64,000 bases of DNA from Halomonas sp. JB37 (GCF_002332255.1 NZ_NRGW01000001.1:186001-250000); one strand, 5' to 3'; numbered from the stretch's first letter, positions 44,863-54,676 are shown. Translations and numbers: made by a program. Notes: a model not told the origin generated them from the letters alone.

Positions 44863-44911
44863 CTCTTACGCCTATTTACTTGGTTGAGCATGAACATGAC
44901 TGGATATACAC

Positions 44912-45760
44912 ATGGTTGAAAACAGACCCTTTCTGAATATTCTGACCCACCTGGTGCTGATCGCTGGCGTGTTGGTTGTAGCGTTTCCGGTCTACGTGGC
45001 GTTTATTGCCTCCACCCACGAATCCAGCGCCTTCGTGCGCGGCGTGTTGCCGCTGCTTCCCGGTGACAATATGTGGGCCTCCTATAAACAGATGCTGGGC
45101 TCGGGCTGGCAGGTGGGCGGCACGCCGCCGGTGTGGCTGATGCTGGGCAACTCGCTGATCATGGCGCTGACCATTGCCATCGGCAAGATCAGTATTTCGA
45201 TCCTCTCCGCCTTTGCGATTGTCTATTTCCGCTTCCGGTTTCGCATGCTGGCATTCTGGATAATCTTCATCACGCTGATGCTGCCGGTGGAGGTGCGCAT
45301 CATTCCTACCTACGCGGTCGTTGCCGACCTGGGCATGCTCAACTCTTACGCGGGTTTGACGCTGCCATTGATTGCCTCAGCTACCGCGACCTTTCTATTC
45401 CGCCAGTTCTTCATGACCGTGCCTGAAGAGCTGATGGAAGCGAGCCGGGTGGACGGCGCAGGGCCGATGAAGTTCTTTAAGGACATTCTGCTGCCGGTAT
45501 CGATCACCAATATCGCCGCGCTTTTCGTAATCATGTTCATCTACGGCTGGGTGCAGTACCTGTGGCCACTGCTGGTCACCACCGACGAAGACTTCTACAC
45601 CATCGTGCTGGGCATCAAGCGGCTGATGGCCTCATCCGACCGCGTACCCGCCTGGAACCTGATTATGGCAACGGTCACGCTTGCCATGCTGCCGCCGGTG
45701 CTGGTGGTGCTGTTCATGCAAAAAATGTTTGTGAAAGGTCTGACCGAGACGGAGAAATAA
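44912..45760 (+). CDS. ugpE: glycerol-3-phosphate ABC transporter permease (UgpE)
   Basis: A 282-residue permease with the UgpE/MalG pattern: helix 1 followed by [13 protein letters not shown], and an EAA loop [27 protein letters not shown]. It ends one base before the ATPase gene's start. Confidence 0.93.
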   Translation: MVENRPFLNILTHLVLIAGVLVVAFPVYVAFIASTHESSAFVRGVLPLLPGDNMWASYKQMLGSGWQVGGTPPVWLMLGNSLIMALTIAIGKISISILSAFAIVYFRFRFRMLAFWIIFITLMLPVEVRIIPTYAVVADLGMLNSYAGLTLPLIASATATFLFRQFFMTVPEELMEASRVDGAGPMKFFKDILLPVSITNIAALFVIMFIYGWVQYLWPLLVTTDEDFYTIVLGIKRLMASSDRVPAWNLIMATVTLAMLPPVLVVLFMQKMFVKGLTETEK

Positions 45761-45761
45761 G

Positions 45762-46817
45762 ATGGCTAGCATTACCTTGGAAGGGCTTGAGAAAACCTAC
45801 GCGGGCGATGTGCATGCGGTAAAGGGCATCAATCTAGCGATTAAAGACGGCGAGTTTGTGGTGCTGGTAGGCCCTTCAGGCTGCGGAAAGTCGACGCTTT
45901 TGCGCATGGTGGCCGGGCTTGAAACGATTACCGAAGGCACGCTGAAAATCGGCGATCGCGTGGTCAATAAACTCGAACCCGCCGAACGCGATATTGCCAT
46001 GGTGTTTCAGAACTACGCGCTTTATCCACATATGACGGTGTACAACAATCTCGCTTACGGACTGAAAAACCGTGGCTTCAAAAAGCCCGAGATCGAAGAA
46101 CGCGTGCGTAAAGCGGCCAAAATGCTCGAAATTGAGGAGTTCCTAGAACGCAAGCCGCGCAAGCTCTCCGGCGGCCAGCGCCAGCGCGTTGCGATGGGAC
46201 GGGCGCTCGTTCGCGATCCCGCCGCGTTTTTGTTCGACGAGCCGCTGTCTAATCTGGATGCCAAGCTGCGCGTACAGATGCGTGTCGAAATTAAGCAGCT
46301 CCAACGGCGCTTGAAAACAACCAGCCTGTACGTCACCCACGACCAGCTAGAAGCCATGACGCTAGGTGACCGTTTAGTCGTTTTAAATGCCGGGCGGATT
46401 GAGCAAGTCGGCACGCCAATGGAAATTTATGCGAGACCGGCAACCCTATTCGTTGCAGGATTTATCGGCTCCCCCGCCATGAACATGCTGCCGGTGGACT
46501 ATCTAATGGAAAAAGGCGCCAGCGGCCTGCTGGATGACTTGCCAGAAGGCACCGATATCGTCGGCATTCGTCCTGATGATATGCACTTAATACCCCCTGC
46601 CGCGCCCCACTTAATCGTCGAATCAACCCTTGCGCTATTTGAAGCCGCCGGTGCCGAAAGCCACCTGTACGTAACGCTTGCCGGAAGCGACCAGCCCATC
46701 GTCATTCGCGTTTCGGGCCAGCCGCCGGTCGCCGAAGGTGAAACTCTGCGATTTTTTGTGACCCGCGAATCGCTGCATCCTTTTAATAGTGCCACGGGAA
46801 AACGCATGGCAGATTAA
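45762..46817 (+). CDS. ugpC: glycerol-3-phosphate ABC transporter ATPase (UgpC)
   Basis: A 351-residue MalK/UgpC-type ATPase: Walker [11 protein letters not shown]-loop [11 protein letters not shown], signature LSGGQRQR, Walker [12 protein letters not shown], and a C-terminal TOBE-like domain (about 235-350) that in this family receives regulatory input. It completes the importer. GGAG precedes the ATG. No terminator is obvious afterwards. Confidence 0.93.
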   Translation: MASITLEGLEKTYAGDVHAVKGINLAIKDGEFVVLVGPSGCGKSTLLRMVAGLETITEGTLKIGDRVVNKLEPAERDIAMVFQNYALYPHMTVYNNLAYGLKNRGFKKPEIEERVRKAAKMLEIEEFLERKPRKLSGGQRQRVAMGRALVRDPAAFLFDEPLSNLDAKLRVQMRVEIKQLQRRLKTTSLYVTHDQLEAMTLGDRLVVLNAGRIEQVGTPMEIYARPATLFVAGFIGSPAMNMLPVDYLMEKGASGLLDDLPEGTDIVGIRPDDMHLIPPAAPHLIVESTLALFEAAGAESHLYVTLAGSDQPIVIRVSGQPPVAEGETLRFFVTRESLHPFNSATGKRMAD

Positions 46818-46965
46818 AGAATATCAAAAGCAAATAACAACATCTGCTAACGAAGGAGCGATGCACTACTACATTTACAATAATAGTTAAATAGTAGTAG
46901 CTCCTCTCTTACATATAACCGAAAGGCCTAGATGAAGAGTTTAAAATTCTGATAGCTAATAACAC

Positions 46966-47532
46966 CTAAGGCAACAACTGCTGAATGAGAGATCCTCTCT
47001 CTAATTCCAGCATTTCTTCTAGCATTGGATTCTTCATGGGATCATCGCTAGCCTGCCATTTCAATAAGAGTGAATCAGACTGTGGCGATTCAGCTAAATG
47101 TGCCGCAAGAATATAGTTCGCGTCAAGTTGGTTATTAGTGTCATTATCATAAGCACTTTCTGTTTCACCATAGCAGGCTCTCGCTTCGCCTGTGACTCCA
47201 TCCAGGCGCTCAATAAGCATGCAGCGCAGAAGCATTTCCTCGTTGTTTAATTCTCTTGAATAGAGATCATCCAAATCAAGTTTGGCTTCCTCATATCGGC
47301 CAAGACTTATAAGGAGCTGCGCACGGCTACTGAGCAATTCAGAATGATTAGGATAGTGTTCCAACCCTTCTTTATAAACCATGAGCACATCTTCTAGTCG
47401 TCTCTTATCGCCCCGTGCATCAGTGAGTTCTGTACTTGCGCGCTCAAGATATTCTGCAGGTGTCTCACCGTTGGCCAAGGAACATGCCATAAGTGATAGC
47501 GTGACCACCGTTATAAGTAGGACTTTCTTCAC
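46966..47532 (-). CDS. lipoprotein with TPR-like repeats, possible immunity protein
   Basis: A 188-residue lipoprotein with lipobox LMAC at about residues 14-17, then two to three helical hairpins with TPR-like spacing (VLMVYKEGLEHYPNHSELL, AQLLISLGRYEEAKLDLDDLY). It is the last gene of a three-gene operon that starts with a PAAR protein, and overlaps its neighbour by four bases. The position and envelope location would suit an immunity protein against a secreted toxin. Sequence alone does not prove that. Base composition is lower in GC than the flanking ugp genes. Confidence 0.65.
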   Translation of the reverse strand: MKKVLLITVVTLSLMACSLANGETPAEYLERASTELTDARGDKRRLEDVLMVYKEGLEHYPNHSELLSSRAQLLISLGRYEEAKLDLDDLYSRELNNEEMLLRCMLIERLDGVTGEARACYGETESAYDNDTNNQLDANYILAAHLAESPQSDSLLLKWQASDDPMKNPMLEEMLELERGSLIQQLLP

Positions 47533-48062
47533 CGTGGTTCAACCTCGATCTCGAAGGTGATATCTGTTGTTCCTGATGCTAAATTGCCTGGGCCATTGGA
47601 AAAGAAATAACCGCCAACAAGCTGAAGCGTCAAGCAGCGAGGTGACATGGGTAACGTAAAGCTAGCATGACCAATAGGAGTGAAGTCGTCATTAGGCCAT
47701 GCGGAAACGCCTTCCCTATCCAGATTTTGGTTGGCAATATCCAGCACACCATCAAGAATTTTGGCTGATACGAACCAATTTACTGAGCCTACGCTGCTGG
47801 CGGCAGTGCGCCCCATAGCACTAACATTTAATGTATTGCCGCTTACCGTGACATGGCCCCGAAGGTTATAAGAAGCGTGAACACCTACTCCTTCTGCCAA
47901 CATGTAATCAGGCCGAACTTTCAAGAAAGGCTCAGAGAACTCGCGATATTTTTGTGCAGGTATTTCGACGTTTTGCGGCTCAACACTGCTGCTTAGAGTA
48001 GAGAGAAAATCACCAAGATGCGTATAACCATCTTGTTCAGGGAGGGTTGTGGCTTCGCTCAT
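47529..48062 (-). CDS. protein of unknown function in a PAAR operon, possible effector
   Basis: A 177-residue protein with no signal peptide and no family I recognise. It is beta-rich by appearance, with segments VHASYNLRGHVTVSGNTLNVSAMG and FTLPMSPRCLTLQLVGGYFF. It overlaps the PAAR gene (ATGA) and the lipoprotein gene, so all three are co-translated. Orphan PAAR genes often travel with their toxin cargo and its antidote. This product is the candidate cargo or a structural partner. Confidence 0.6.
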   Translation of the reverse strand: MSEATTLPEQDGYTHLGDFLSTLSSSVEPQNVEIPAQKYREFSEPFLKVRPDYMLAEGVGVHASYNLRGHVTVSGNTLNVSAMGRTAASSVGSVNWFVSAKILDGVLDIANQNLDREGVSAWPNDDFTPIGHASFTLPMSPRCLTLQLVGGYFFSNGPGNLASGTTDITFEIEVEPR

Positions 48063-48547
48063 ACGGACCGCCCCTCTTTTATATAAACCTTAAGCTTTTC
48101 GGGTTTATCATGATCGGACACCAGACGTGTAAGCCCTTGGGCATTGCTAATACCACTCAGTTGCTCACCGTTCTCTCTTACAATCAGATACTCCATACCA
48201 GCTACGGGCTCTCCAGCTGCATTGATAAGGCGAAAGTGCTCATTAAAGAACTTAGGAAGCTCGCTGGGTAAATTGGCAGCCGACGCAGTAGGCGAATCCA
48301 CCTCAGTACTTGAGCTTGTAAGTATCCGCCCGCCGCAAGAAGTGGTACTGCCATATATAGCAGCTGGCGAGCCCTCTATGACATACCAAGCCACACCAAC
48401 GGTGATACTGGCGCCACAAGAACTATTGTCACCGACCCTTGCGATGGGAATGCCATCGACTTTAGCCGTTGGAGCACCAGTAACAATACGATGAGGGCCC
48501 CCTTTGCAGCTGCAAGCCACCTCATCACCAATTTTCGCGAGATCCAT
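48059..48547 (-). CDS. PAAR-domain protein with C-terminal extension
   Basis: A 162-residue type VI secretion spike-tip protein. Residues 1 to about 90 form the PAAR fold, with IGDEVACSCKGGPHRIVTGAPTAKVDGIPIARVGD and the later cysteine pair in YGSTTSCGGRI likely binding zinc. After a short serine-rich linker, residues 100-162 look like a small beta-sandwich (FRLINAAGEPVAGMEYLIVRENG), as in carboxypeptidase-regulatory-like domains, which may act as adaptor for cargo. AAGGAG precedes the ATG at 48547. No other type VI genes are in the window, so it is an orphan cassette. Confidence 0.85.
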   Translation of the reverse strand: MDLAKIGDEVACSCKGGPHRIVTGAPTAKVDGIPIARVGDNSSCGASITVGVAWYVIEGSPAAIYGSTTSCGGRILTSSSTEVDSPTASAANLPSELPKFFNEHFRLINAAGEPVAGMEYLIVRENGEQLSGISNAQGLTRLVSDHDKPEKLKVYIKEGRSV

Positions 48548-48860
48548 GGCGGACTCCTTGCTCCATATCAACGTGTATTACTTACTAAGTAAATGCATTG
48601 TTGTCAATTCTAGTCAGAATCACTTATTCAAGTGACAAATTCTCATCATTCAGATCATTCTTATATAGCCTCCTAACCGACACTTGTAGCTCTACGCTAC
48701 CCTAGGGGCACTGCATCCTTTTTAACAACGTCACGAGAAGCGTATTAAGGTATAAATCACTAATACGTAGGTGAAGGCGTCATGGACTACGTTTAAGAAA
48801 GTGAACGTTACTCTTCTCTACTGTATACCCGTACTTAAGGGTGCGAATGAGCCTTCTACC
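48548..48860. promoter_or_regulatory. divergent region between PAAR operon and sigma-factor gene
   Basis: About 313 bases, no gene seen. TTACTTA-C-TAAGTAA (48578-48592) is a perfect palindrome 31 bases before the PAAR start, operator-like. CGTATTA (48741-48747) and TAATACG (48761-48767) form a second perfect dyad facing the sigma-factor gene, with TATAAA inside the spacer. Confidence 0.45.
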
Positions 48861-50102
48861 ATGAGTATTCCCCCCCCTTTACTCGAAACCCTGTATCGTG
48901 ATCACTCTCGGCGCGTTCAGGCGACGCTGATCCGTCTACTAGGCGATTTTGAGATCGCCGAAGAAGCCATGCAGGAGGCCTTCGTGGCGGCTGTTCAGCA
49001 GTGGCCGGTTAGCGGCCAACCTGACAACCCCTCCGCATGGCTAGTTCGCACCGGCTACCACTGTGGGATAGACCAAATTCGCCTGCGCAGTACGGCACGC
49101 CGAAGGGCTCACTTACTGTTACCCACAGAGCTGCCTACAGAAGAGGCGCTGGATCTCGAGCCCACCACCATCGAAGATGATGCTTTGCGACTGCTGTTCA
49201 CCTGCAGTCACCCAAGCTTAAGCATTGAGGCACGGATAGCCCTTACCCTTCGCGAGATGTGTGGCTTGACCACCGAGCAGGTCGCCAGTGCACTGCTAAT
49301 GAAACCTACGACGCTGGCACAGCGTATCGTGCGAGCCAAACGTAAAATTCGCGATGCACAAATACCTTACGCCGTGCCTACCCAGGAAGAACTGCCTGAA
49401 CGCCTGCCCGGTGTGCTCAAGGTGATCTATTTGGTCTTCAATGAAGGCTACTCACGCAGCACGGGGAACAGCGTGGTCGATATCAGCTTAACTCAAGAGG
49501 CCCTGCGACTGGGCAATGAGTTGGCACGGCTACTGCCCCAAGGTGAGGCGTTTGGGCTAATGGCCTTGATGTTGCTTAATGATGCTCGCCGGGATGCACG
49601 CCAGGATAGCAACGGGGAGCTGGTGACTCTGGATACTCAGGACAGACGCCTATGGCGCCAGGAAGATATCCAGGCCGGCATAGTGTGGCTGGAGCAGGCA
49701 CTGGCGCTCACTCCTGCCGGGCATTACACCCTTCAAGCGTCGATTGCCGCCGTGCACGCCCAGGCTAGCTGCGCCGAGCAGACAGACTGGGGGCGTGTCG
49801 TCAGGCTCTATGATGCTCTCTGCCAACGTTTTCCATCACCGATCCTGGCGTTAAACCGTGCGGTTGCCATTGCCATGAATGGTTCGCCCGACACCGGGCT
49901 GAAGTTACTCGACGATATCGCGCACCACCCGCAAATCAGCCGCTATCATCTGTTTTATGCCGCTAAAGCGGATTTACTACGTCGCCAAGGCCAGTATGAG
50001 CCCGCGCGCAGTGCCTATCACCAGGCGCTGCAATTGGTCACCCTGGATCCAGAAAAACGTTTTTTGAAAAGGCGACTGGCAGAGCTCGAAAATTTCCCAT
50101 AA
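48861..50102 (+). CDS. ECF-type RNA polymerase sigma factor with C-terminal TPR-like domain (ECF42 type)
   Basis: A 413-residue sigma factor. Region 2 (about 10-75) includes LIRLLGDFEIAEEAMQEAFVAAVQQWP. Region 4 (about 125-175) includes LTLREMCGLTTEQVASALLMKPTTLAQRIVRAKRKI. A C-terminal half (about 180-410) with DUF6596 and TPR-like helices follows. That architecture, with DGPF proteins next door, defines group ECF42, which lacks a classical anti-sigma factor; the C-terminal extension is thought to do the regulating. The start at 48861 gives the family length; in-frame codons upstream to 48771 are not conserved-looking. Confidence 0.87.
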   Translation: MSIPPPLLETLYRDHSRRVQATLIRLLGDFEIAEEAMQEAFVAAVQQWPVSGQPDNPSAWLVRTGYHCGIDQIRLRSTARRRAHLLLPTELPTEEALDLEPTTIEDDALRLLFTCSHPSLSIEARIALTLREMCGLTTEQVASALLMKPTTLAQRIVRAKRKIRDAQIPYAVPTQEELPERLPGVLKVIYLVFNEGYSRSTGNSVVDISLTQEALRLGNELARLLPQGEAFGLMALMLLNDARRDARQDSNGELVTLDTQDRRLWRQEDIQAGIVWLEQALALTPAGHYTLQASIAAVHAQASCAEQTDWGRVVRLYDALCQRFPSPILALNRAVAIAMNGSPDTGLKLLDDIAHHPQISRYHLFYAAKADLLRRQGQYEPARSAYHQALQLVTLDPEKRFLKRRLAELENFP

Positions 50103-50184
50103 AAAAATGCTTAGGCTATGTCGATTCAAGACGATGCCAAACGACTACAGAGAGTCACTACCATCACTATCAAGGAGGCTCTCA

Positions 50185-51030
50185 ATGAAATTTATGCTAA
50201 TACGGCGCGCCGACTCCGATACAGAGTACGGCGCTATGCCATCCCAGGAGATGCTTGCCGCCATGGCTGTTTATAATCAGCGCATGACCGAGGCAGGCGT
50301 GTTTTTGAGCGGCGATGGCTTACATCCGACCCGCGACGGATGTCTAATCCGTTTCAACAACGGTGAACCCACCATCATCCCCGGGCCTTTGTCTCCAGCC
50401 AGTGAGCGAATTGCCGGTTACAGTGTGCTGGAGGCCCCCTCTCTGCAGGCAGCCATTGAGTGGGCCCAGCAGTGGCCGACCCAGGACGCCGATGGCAACG
50501 TGACTCTTGAACTAAGGCGCTACTTCTCGCTGGAAGATTTTGAGCCCGGCGCCGGACTCGAACAGCACCATAACCTTGCTCGTGTCCCGGATGCCATGAA
50601 CGTGCACGTTGGCTTTCCCGGCACCTGCCGGGAGGCCATGCAGTTCTATGCTGATGTAACCGGCGGGCAGTTGGAGTGCCTATTGACCTATGCTGAAACG
50701 CCAGCGGCTGAACACTCACCACCGGAACTCCATGACCGCATCATCCATGCCTCGCTGAACCTGCGTGGCCGTCGCTTGATGGGCGCCGATATGGCGGCTG
50801 ACTGCTATACGCCACCCCAAGGGGTAGAGATCCAGCTGGAATATCGGGATATCGAGCAGGCCGCACGAACTTTTGCTCGGCTAGCGGAGAGAGGAAAGAT
50901 TATCATGCCGTTTGAAGCTACCTTCTGGTCACCAGGGTTCGGCATGACGGTTGATCGTTTTGGCGTCGGCTGGATGGTAAACGTTCCATCAGCCAACTGC
51001 CCCTTAGCCACAGAAGGAGACTCTCCATGA
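50185..51030 (+). CDS. fusion of YCII/DGPF-type and VOC (PhnB-like) domains
   Basis: A 281-residue cytoplasmic protein. Residues 1 to about 115 follow the YCII/DGPF fold (MKFMLIRRADSDTEYGAMPSQEM, ending LELRRYFSLEDFE). From about 135 a glyoxalase/PhnB-like VOC domain begins (MNVHVGFPGTCREAMQFYADVTGG, ending FGVGWMVNV). AAGGAGG precedes the ATG at 50185. It lies between the sigma factor and a second DGPF protein, the usual target genes of ECF42. The biochemical role is unknown. Confidence 0.8.
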   Translation: MKFMLIRRADSDTEYGAMPSQEMLAAMAVYNQRMTEAGVFLSGDGLHPTRDGCLIRFNNGEPTIIPGPLSPASERIAGYSVLEAPSLQAAIEWAQQWPTQDADGNVTLELRRYFSLEDFEPGAGLEQHHNLARVPDAMNVHVGFPGTCREAMQFYADVTGGQLECLLTYAETPAAEHSPPELHDRIIHASLNLRGRRLMGADMAADCYTPPQGVEIQLEYRDIEQAARTFARLAERGKIIMPFEATFWSPGFGMTVDRFGVGWMVNVPSANCPLATEGDSP

Positions 51031-51389
51031 AGTACGTTGCGCTGGTCTATTATCAGGAACAAATTATCAACGCCATGAGCGAACAGGCATGGCACGACCT
51101 CAATCAGGAGTGTATCGCCGGAGTAGAGCGCTTGAGCACCAACGGCCACTACCTGGCCGGACAAGCGTTACAGTCAGTAGAAACCGCTACCACCGTGCGT
51201 GTCCGCGATGGCGAGACGTTAATCTCCGACGGCCCCTTTGCGGAAACCAAGGAGCAGTTGGCGGGTTTCTATCTGCTCGACGCCCACGACTTGAATGAAG
51301 CATTGCAGCTGGCTAGCCGCATCCCACCCGCCCGGCTAGGCAGCATTGAAGTACGCCCGGTTCGAGAACTCCCCCCTAAAGCAGAATAA
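51027..51389 (+). CDS. DGPF/YCII-related protein
   Basis: A 120-residue protein with the eponymous DGPF motif in ISDGPFAETKEQLAGFYLLDAHDLNEAL and the MKYVALVYYQEQ opening. It is the signature partner of ECF42 sigma factors. Fold is ferredoxin-like, function unknown. Overlaps the previous gene by ATGA. Confidence 0.88.
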   Translation: MKYVALVYYQEQIINAMSEQAWHDLNQECIAGVERLSTNGHYLAGQALQSVETATTVRVRDGETLISDGPFAETKEQLAGFYLLDAHDLNEALQLASRIPPARLGSIEVRPVRELPPKAE

Positions 51390-51413
51390 AACAGTAGCAA
51401 TAGGAGAACAGCC

Positions 51414-51782
51414 ATGCGCAAGCTTGCATACCCCTATATAGATGGTTTCGTCGCTGCCGTGCCAAACGCTAATAAAGATGCGTTTATTGAGCATGCCCGT
51501 GCCGCGGCTGTTGTTTTCAAGGAACACGGTGCGCTTCGAGTGGTGGAGTGCTGGGAAGACGATGTACCCGAAGGGAAAGTGACCTCTTTCTCCATGGCGG
51601 TGAAGCGCAAGGATGACGAAAGTGTCATCTTTTCCTGGATTGAGTGGCCATCCCGCGCCGTGCGTGATGAAGCAATGCCCAAAGTGATGCAGGACCCGCG
51701 CTTGCAGATGGACGTTAACCCGATGCCTTTTGATGGCAAGCGGCTCATCTTTGGAGGCTTTGAAAGCATCATTGATGAGTAA
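51414..51782 (+). CDS. DUF1428 family protein
   Basis: A 122-residue protein matching the DUF1428/YbaA pattern: YIDGFVAAVPNANKDAFIEHA, ECWEDDVPEGKVTSF, and DVNPMPFDGKRLIFGGFE at the end. Probably a dimeric alpha-beta barrel protein. It follows the DGPF gene by 24 bases, with AATAGGAGAA as ribosome-binding site, and is likely part of the same sigma-factor regulon. Function unknown. Confidence 0.87.
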   Translation: MRKLAYPYIDGFVAAVPNANKDAFIEHARAAAVVFKEHGALRVVECWEDDVPEGKVTSFSMAVKRKDDESVIFSWIEWPSRAVRDEAMPKVMQDPRLQMDVNPMPFDGKRLIFGGFESIIDE

Positions 51783-51803
51783 GCGCTACCCGTGGCCCGG
51801 AAC

Positions 51804-53474
51804 TTACTGCGGCACTTCCTGGGCCACATTCTCTTGAGCCATACCTCCTTGAGCCACATCAGTAATCCGCCCTTCAACGTGATAGTCCACTTTGCTAACC
51901 GTCACCATATAGTCTCGGAGCATCTCCCAATCGGTGTTACCCACGATGGTGCTGCGTTCGTCATCATAGGCGGCCTTAAGCGCAGCATGGCTGTCGCCGC
52001 CGGCAGCGGTGAAGTTATTGGTGGCGATTGTGTAGGTACGCGCAGGGTCAACGTCCTGCAGCTCACCGTTCTGCGTTACTTTCAGGCTTATCACGCGCTC
52101 GCCTGCGAGTTCGCGGCTGTCATATTCTACCTGGGTGCCGCGAGATACCTGCAGGAAGGCGCCGCTCTCTTCCGGCGCGCCCGCCAGCGCAATCTCGAAG
52201 GTTTCTAGAAGCTCGGCGCCGGTCACGTCCATCAGCGTCAACCGGTTACCGAAGGGCTGCACCGCGATCAGCTCGCCAACGGTGATATCGCCTTCGGCAA
52301 TCGGCTCGCGAATGCCGCCACCGTTTTGTAGCGCCAGCACGGTGTCCGGGTTCACCCGGCGGGCGGCCGCAAGCTGACCATCGGCAATCAGGTTACCCAG
52401 CGCGGTTTCATCGGCACGCACACTTTGTTCATCGCCATTGCCATGACGCGGGTTGGGAAGCGGTGTATTCAGGTGAGCGCCCACTTGGGTATCGCGTACT
52501 TCTTCGATTCGAGCGGTGTACGGCTCGAGCATCTCAAGCGCTTGAGCATCAGGCTCGAAATCCTCTGCCGCCAGCAGTTCGCCACGGGCATGGAGCACCA
52601 AGCCGCCGTCATCGAAGGTGACTTGCATCACGCCCAGGTACTTGCCGTACTCGTTCGCCTGGCCGATCACCGTCGATGCTTTGGGCTCGCCCAGGTCATT
52701 CTCAGCCACCGTGACGGGCGACTCCAAGCGTGTGTGGCTGTGCCCACCGATGATCACATCCATCCCTTCCACGTGCTGGGCGAGCAGCAGGTCGTTACCC
52801 ACGCTCGGGTCGCTGTCGTAACCTAAATGCGTCAGCGCAATAATCTTGTTCACGCCTTGGTCTTCAAAGCTTGCCACCATGGCCTCAGCAGCCTGTTGAT
52901 AATCGCTGATGGTAACTTGGCCTGGGCTTGAAATTGTCTCGCTATCTTGAGTACTTAGCCCAAAGAGACCGACTCGCTCACCGCGATGCTCGATAATAAT
53001 ACCGTCATAAAGCTTGCCCGCTTGCACGTCTGCGCTAAGCGGCTCGCCCAGCGAGTCAGCAAATTCATGTGCTGCGGAGAAATCTAGATTGGCGCCTAGA
53101 ATGGGGAAGCCGGCACCCGCAAAAAATGCCGCTAGCGCCTGATGCCCTTCTTCCGGGTCACCCAAATCAAACTCATGATTACCGGGAACAAAAGCGTCGT
53201 AACCCATGAGATTCATAAACTCCAGCGCATCTTGGCCCTGAAACTCATTGAAATACAGCGTGCCAGAAAAGATATCGCCAGCATCCAGTAATAGCCCTTC
53301 GCCATACTGCTCACGCGCGTGATTCAACGCGGTCACCAACTAGGGATACTGATCGGTCCGCCCGTGGAGATCGTTGGTATGAAAAATCGTCAGCGTGTAG
53401 CTATCGGCCAACACAGGGGAGGCGGTAATGAACAGTGCTGTCCCTAGCGCAAGACTATATCGATTAAAATGCAT
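51804..53474 (-). pseudogene. UshA-like 5'-nucleotidase/metallophosphatase with an in-frame amber stop
   Basis: The full frame from the ATG at 53474 (AAGGAG upstream) would give 556 residues. It has a signal peptide ending near PVLA-DS, then FHTNDLHGR with the first metal ligands, then TAG as codon 45 (53342-53340), where relatives continue DQYP-x-L. The rest is intact: LLDAGD, GNHEFD, GGHSHT, and the C-terminal nucleotidase domain with NNFTAAGGDSHAAL. Translation restarting after the stop would lack both export signal and the first metal ligands. It is inactive unless the amber codon is read through or is a sequencing error. Confidence 0.88.
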
Positions 53475-53558
53475 GTTAACGTCTCCTTTTATATCGAGCT
53501 TATAATATTAGCAAAAAAACACCTCGTCACTTAAACAACTTTTCGGACACACTAAAAA

Positions 53559-53583
53559 CCGGTGAGGAATCATCCACACCGGT
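53559..53583 (-). terminator. intrinsic terminator after the porin gene
   Basis: On the minus strand CCGGTG, a loop, CACCGG, then TTTTTA; about 90 bases after the porin stop codon. Confidence 0.65.
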
Positions 53584-53674
53584 AAAGATCGAAACATGCG
53601 AGCTAACTAAGAGCAAAGAAATAAAACAACACGACTGTTAAAAACAACGCGACTATTAAAAACAACCCTGTTAA

Positions 53675-54676
53675 TTAAAAGTGATAGCGGGCACCCAATG
53701 CGTAATACATATCTTCCTCGAAATCATTAACAGCATCTAGATTACGATCATTAAGCTCAAGGAACATATCAAAATTGCTAGATAGCTTGTACAGTGACCC
53801 TAACGCCCAAGCGTTGCGATCACTGCTAGCGCCGTCTACCTCGATGTTGTAGTAATCGGCAAAGAACTTCCATGAATCAATCGCCAAAGTAGCGCCAACA
53901 CCGATTTTATCGAAACCGCCGCCGTAGACATCATCATCGCCGCGAGTCTCATAACCAACACGAGCAGAGACGCCATCGGTAATGGCAAACTCACCTGTAG
54001 CACCATACCGGATTTCACCGTTACCGCCGCCACGCACAGTGTCTTCAACATAGCCTAGCGCCAAACGCGCTGGCCCTGTTTCATAAACCACGCCACCTTG
54101 TGTGGCTATAACACTACCTTCACCGGTTTGCTCAGCTTCGGTTAGGCCGCGTTCAGAGAAGTGCTTGGCAGAAATAACGGCTTGAAAGCCGTTCATCTCA
54201 GGCGTTTTATACCCAATTGAATCGCCTCGTGCCTGTACCCCGCCACCCGCGAATTCATAACCACGCTCAACATACACATCGAACGGGGTCATCACATAAT
54301 CATCGTAATAGCTGTCGTAGTTACCGGCCATAAAGGTACCGAACTGCTTACTTTCTAAACCTAGGTAGCTGTTGCGAACTTCATCAAAACCGGGGCTGCT
54401 GCGCTCATCGGCTCTAAAGCGCCATTCTACGCGAGCAAAAGCGCGCAGGTCGCTAGAGACCTGATGGCCAGCGGTAATCCGTAGGCGCGAACCAAAGTTA
54501 CGGAACTCCTCACCGTTGTCTACCCCGTTCTTAATACCGCCGCCTTCAAAACCCATCGCGATACGACCATAGATTTCTAGATCAGTACCATCTTGGTCAT
54601 AAACGGTGGCTGCTTGTGCTGCAGTGGCTCCTAATAAGCTGCTAACGGCTAGGGCCAGAGTCATTTTTTTAAACAT
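53675..54676 (-). CDS. outer-membrane porin (gram-negative general porin family)
   Basis: A 333-residue porin. Signal peptide residues 1-22 end TAAQA-AT. The mature protein opens with VYDQDGTDLEIYGRIAMGF, the usual first strand, has strand-like alternation throughout, and ends YYALGARYHF with the terminal phenylalanine needed for BAM assembly. The strongly acidic surface fits a halophile. I start at the ATG at 54676, after GGGAACA. Upstream in-frame codons are not signal-peptide-like. Substrate range cannot be predicted. Confidence 0.9.
   Translation of the reverse strand: MFKKMTLALAVSSLLGATAAQAATVYDQDGTDLEIYGRIAMGFEGGGIKNGVDNGEEFRNFGSRLRITAGHQVSSDLRAFARVEWRFRADERSSPGFDEVRNSYLGLESKQFGTFMAGNYDSYYDDYVMTPFDVYVERGYEFAGGGVQARGDSIGYKTPEMNGFQAVISAKHFSERGLTEAEQTGEGSVIATQGGVVYETGPARLALGYVEDTVRGGGNGEIRYGATGEFAITDGVSARVGYETRGDDDVYGGGFDKIGVGATLAIDSWKFFADYYNIEVDGASSDRNAWALGSLYKLSSNFDMFLELNDRNLDAVNDFEEDMYYALGARYHF

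Noticed and set aside
51804..53339. Independent shorter nucleotidase starting after the amber codon
   Set aside because: It would lack the signal peptide and the first metal-ligand motif and has no ribosome-binding site.
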